From contig NZ_JANQOP010000257.1 in NCBI RefSeq assembly GCF_028285745.1, positions 1 through 36,085 on the forward strand: a DNA stretch of 36,085 nucleotides, read 5' to 3'. The stretch comes from Acaryochloris sp. IP29b_bin.137. GTDB taxonomy: Bacteria > Cyanobacteriota > Cyanobacteriia > Thermosynechococcales > Thermosynechococcaceae. Both the position numbers and the translations under genes were made by a program. The notes below the pieces were generated by a model that saw only the letters and a program-made list of their open reading frames with translations, made no database searches and was not told where the DNA came from. Shown here one piece after another: positions 34,067 through 36,085 of the stretch (positions within the stretch are counted from its first letter, which is position 1; the number at the start of each line of letters is the position of its first letter).

Positions 34067-34998
34067 TGCTGAGCTATGTCTTCCGCCGCCTTCTCTATAT
34101 TATTCCTACTATTTTGGGGGTGGCAGTTCTGATCTTTGTTCTTTTCTCAGTTGCTGCAGAAGATCCCGTGAGAGTGGCATTAGGACCGCATGCGACGCAG
34201 CAATCGATTGCCGATCTGGAAGCACTTTGGGGTTTGGATAAGCCACTTTGGCAGCAATTCTTAGTCTTTCTAAAGCAGATTGTTACCTTTGATTTTGGCG
34301 TATCGTATGTGACAGGCGATAAACTCAGTGATGCTTTTGCTAGTGGGGCACTAGTGTCTTTGAGCTTAACACTACCGCCTTTTGTGTTGGGATTAGTCAT
34401 CAATATCTCAATCTCAATGATGATTGCCTATTTTCGAGACACATGGATTGATAAGTCTGCCACTGCAATTGCCTTATTCTCAATGAGCTTTTCCTACTTG
34501 GTCTATATCATTGCATTGCAATATTTATTGGCCTTTGAACTGGATTTATTTCCTATCTTTGGCTATGCACAAGGCTTGGACTTCATTCCATACTTAGCTT
34601 TGCCATGGTTGATCATTTTGTTGGTCTCTATTGGCCCAGATGTTCGTATATACCGAACTATTTTTCTTAACGAGATGCAGGCTAATTATGTTCGCACTGC
34701 CCGTGCGAAGGGTGTGAGAGAGAGGAGTGTTCTATTTGTTCATATTCTCAAAAACGCTATGATTCCCACTTTGACGTTCACAGTTGTTGCTCTTCCTTTT
34801 TTGATTTTAGGAGCTTTCCTACTGGAGCGGTTTTTCAGTATTCCAGGAATAGGAGACTTATTAATTACTGCCATTAATAATGGTGACTTTCCAGTTTTAA
34901 AAGGAATGACAATGTATATCACCATCTTTTATTCGGTTTTTAATCTAATCACTGATTTATTAATTGCTGCAGTTGATCCACGGGTGAAATTAAATTAG
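34066..34998 (+). CDS. Peptide-type ABC importer permease, DppB-like
   Basis: A 310-aa inner-membrane permease of the OppB/DppB class with six expected helices. It begins MLSYVFRRLLYIIPTILGVA, the conserved first helix of the family, followed by a periplasmic domain with LGLDKPLW-like spacing (WGLDKPLWQQF). The EAA loop that docks on the ATPase is EMQANYVRTARAKGVRE, followed by HILKNAMIP. It ends AAVDPRVKLN, the standard DppB tail. It overlaps the binding-protein gene by one base and is followed after 6 bp by the second permease. Base composition is AT-richer than the synthetase and cobN genes nearby. Confidence 0.92.
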   Translation: MLSYVFRRLLYIIPTILGVAVLIFVLFSVAAEDPVRVALGPHATQQSIADLEALWGLDKPLWQQFLVFLKQIVTFDFGVSYVTGDKLSDAFASGALVSLSLTLPPFVLGLVINISISMMIAYFRDTWIDKSATAIALFSMSFSYLVYIIALQYLLAFELDLFPIFGYAQGLDFIPYLALPWLIILLVSIGPDVRIYRTIFLNEMQANYVRTARAKGVRERSVLFVHILKNAMIPTLTFTVVALPFLILGAFLLERFFSIPGIGDLLITAINNGDFPVLKGMTMYITIFYSVFNLITDLLIAAVDPRVKLN

Positions 34999-35004
34999 AA
35001 CGTT

Positions 35005-35928
35005 ATGCCATTTATTCAATTAAATAGTCTTTACTGGGAAGCAGCACAGAAACTATATCGTCGCAAGCTAGTCTTGATTTGCTTAGGTATTATTGCTGTT
35101 TATATTTTGGTTGCTCTACTGGGGATTTTTAATTTGCTCCCAGATTATCGAGTCAAGGTTGGAGATGGATATGAAGTGCCATCTTTGAGTGTTGCTAAGA
35201 TTTTTGGTACAGATATTTTTGGCTACTCAGTTCTTTACAAAATATTGGCAGGAACTAAAACAGCGATTTTAATTGGCTTTGTCGTAACAAGTATTTCTGT
35301 GCCAATTGGTATCATATTGGGCGCTTTGGCTGGTTACTATGGTGGCTATGTTGATGCTGCGGTGGTTTGGCTATATACAGTCATCAGTTCTGTTCCCTAT
35401 ATTTTGATGGTTATTGCTATTTCTTATGTCATTGGCAAGGGACTGATTGCAATCTGCTTAGCCATGGGATTAGTGGGCTGGGTCGGGTTATGCCGACTAA
35501 TTCGCAGTGAGGTGCTGAAAACACGCAGTTTAGAATACGTGTCTGCCGCTAAAGTAGTTGGGGCAAATGACATACAGATAATTTTCAGTCATATTCTTCC
35601 AAATGTTCTCCATTTAGCCGTTATTAGTGCATCTCTTCAAATCCTAGGCGCAATCAAGTCAGAAGTGATTTTGACCTTTTTAGGGGTTGGAATTCAAAGT
35701 GGTGATAGTTGGGGGTCAATGATCTCTGATTCGAAGGGTGAGCTAGTTCAAGGGATATGGTGGCCTTTAGCGGGAGTCGTTTTAGCAATGTTTCTGCTGA
35801 TTTATTCTCTTAACGTAGTCAGTGATGCCCTGCGAGATGCATTAGATCCTAAATTGCGAGGGTCAACCGAGGTGGCAGAAGGTGATGCTCAATTTGAGGG
35901 ACAAGCGACAGGCGTTCAAAAGGCTTAG
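35005..35928 (+). CDS. Peptide-type ABC importer permease, DppC-like
   Basis: A 307-aa inner-membrane permease of the OppC/DppC class. The N-terminal OppC region holds AAQKLYRRKLVLICLGIIAV, then FGTDIFGYSVLYKILAGTKT, which is the family signature (GTD-x-x-G-x-D/S-x-x). The EAA loop is EVLKTRSLEYVSAAKVVGAN, followed by HILPNVLH. A C-terminal DALRDALDPKLRGS is typical. After that it has a short acidic, Gln-rich extension. It pairs with the DppB-like permease. The ATPase genes that normally follow (DppD/DppF type) are not found before the window ends, and the next visible ORF is on the opposite strand. Confidence 0.92.
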   Translation: MPFIQLNSLYWEAAQKLYRRKLVLICLGIIAVYILVALLGIFNLLPDYRVKVGDGYEVPSLSVAKIFGTDIFGYSVLYKILAGTKTAILIGFVVTSISVPIGIILGALAGYYGGYVDAAVVWLYTVISSVPYILMVIAISYVIGKGLIAICLAMGLVGWVGLCRLIRSEVLKTRSLEYVSAAKVVGANDIQIIFSHILPNVLHLAVISASLQILGAIKSEVILTFLGVGIQSGDSWGSMISDSKGELVQGIWWPLAGVVLAMFLLIYSLNVVSDALRDALDPKLRGSTEVAEGDAQFEGQATGVQKA

Positions 35929-36009
35929 GATTATCAACTGGTTTCGGGTTTTTATCTATCTGACCACAAATATTGGCTTTTAAACCTGATATAGCAATCA
36001 AAGATTGGG

Positions 36010-36085
36010 TTAGGACACTTTTCTGAAGGCATGATCCACCGCATCCCAAAAATTTTCGAACTGATGACCTGTTTTGCGTAAGCAA
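36010..36085 (-). CDS. C-terminal end of an ORF running off the window, possibly a transposase
   Basis: Only the last 24 codons are present, reading GHQFENFWDAVDHAFRKVS before TAA. The run FWDAVDHAF looks like a genuine conserved protein end and not a random frame. The adjoining sequence (CAAAGATTGGGTTAGGACAC on the plus strand) resembles the ends of insertion sequences common in cyanobacteria. The rest of the gene lies outside the window, so family assignment is not possible. If it is an IS, it would explain why no ATPase gene follows the permeases directly. Confidence 0.35.
   Translation of the reverse strand, partial: CLRKTGHQFENFWDAVDHAFRKVS

Overview
This window looks like a chromosomal segment of a cyanobacterium. 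The main reasons are psb27 (a photosystem II assembly lipoprotein), a set of housekeeping genes with cyanobacterial-type sequences, and many copies of the cyanobacterial HIP1 octamer GCGATCGC (for example at 3575, 4561, 5393, 11067, 11839 and 29754). The overall impression is of an Acaryochloris-like genome, but that is recognition by eye and was not tested by a search.

Layout. 34-5175: a LapA-type membrane protein and a CorA Mg2+ channel on the minus strand, then alaS (+), then a secreted TIMP/netrin-like protein (-). 5245-9140: a DoxX/MATE membrane pair; a scar made of a cut tfoX gene and a 244-bp deletion derivative of an IS6-type element; a probable pentameric ligand-gated ion channel; and a second transposase remnant. 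9141-11624: a small redox/stress cluster with an NTF2-like protein and a CPYC redoxin divergent from a LysR regulator, followed by an ABM-fold monooxygenase. 12249-16850: one giant exported protein (1533 aa) with a G8 domain, a beta-helix, a PKD-like domain and 47 uninterrupted RTX nonapeptides. 16881-26591: cobN (-), a hybrid histidine kinase (+), a small conserved protein, guaA and cbiD (-). 26724-31132: psb27-tatA (+), tsaB (-), a DUF1361 membrane protein, a 68-aa protein and aspS (+). 31302-35928: a SIMPL-domain protein and a peptide-type ABC importer with one binding protein and two permeases but no ATPase gene in view. The last 76 bases hold the C-terminal end of a minus-strand ORF that may be another transposase.

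How the genes fit together. cobN and cbiD both belong to cobalamin synthesis, but they are textbook members of the late-cobalt and early-cobalt routes respectively. The redoxin, NTF2-like, LysR and ABM genes form a plausible inducible detoxification unit with a palindrome-rich divergent promoter. psb27 and tatA lie 23 bp apart and end at a strong hairpin, so they are probably cotranscribed. The most unusual items are the G8/beta-helix/RTX giant protein, the channel-like protein beside the IS6 scar, and the scar itself. No tRNA, rRNA or CRISPR array was seen.
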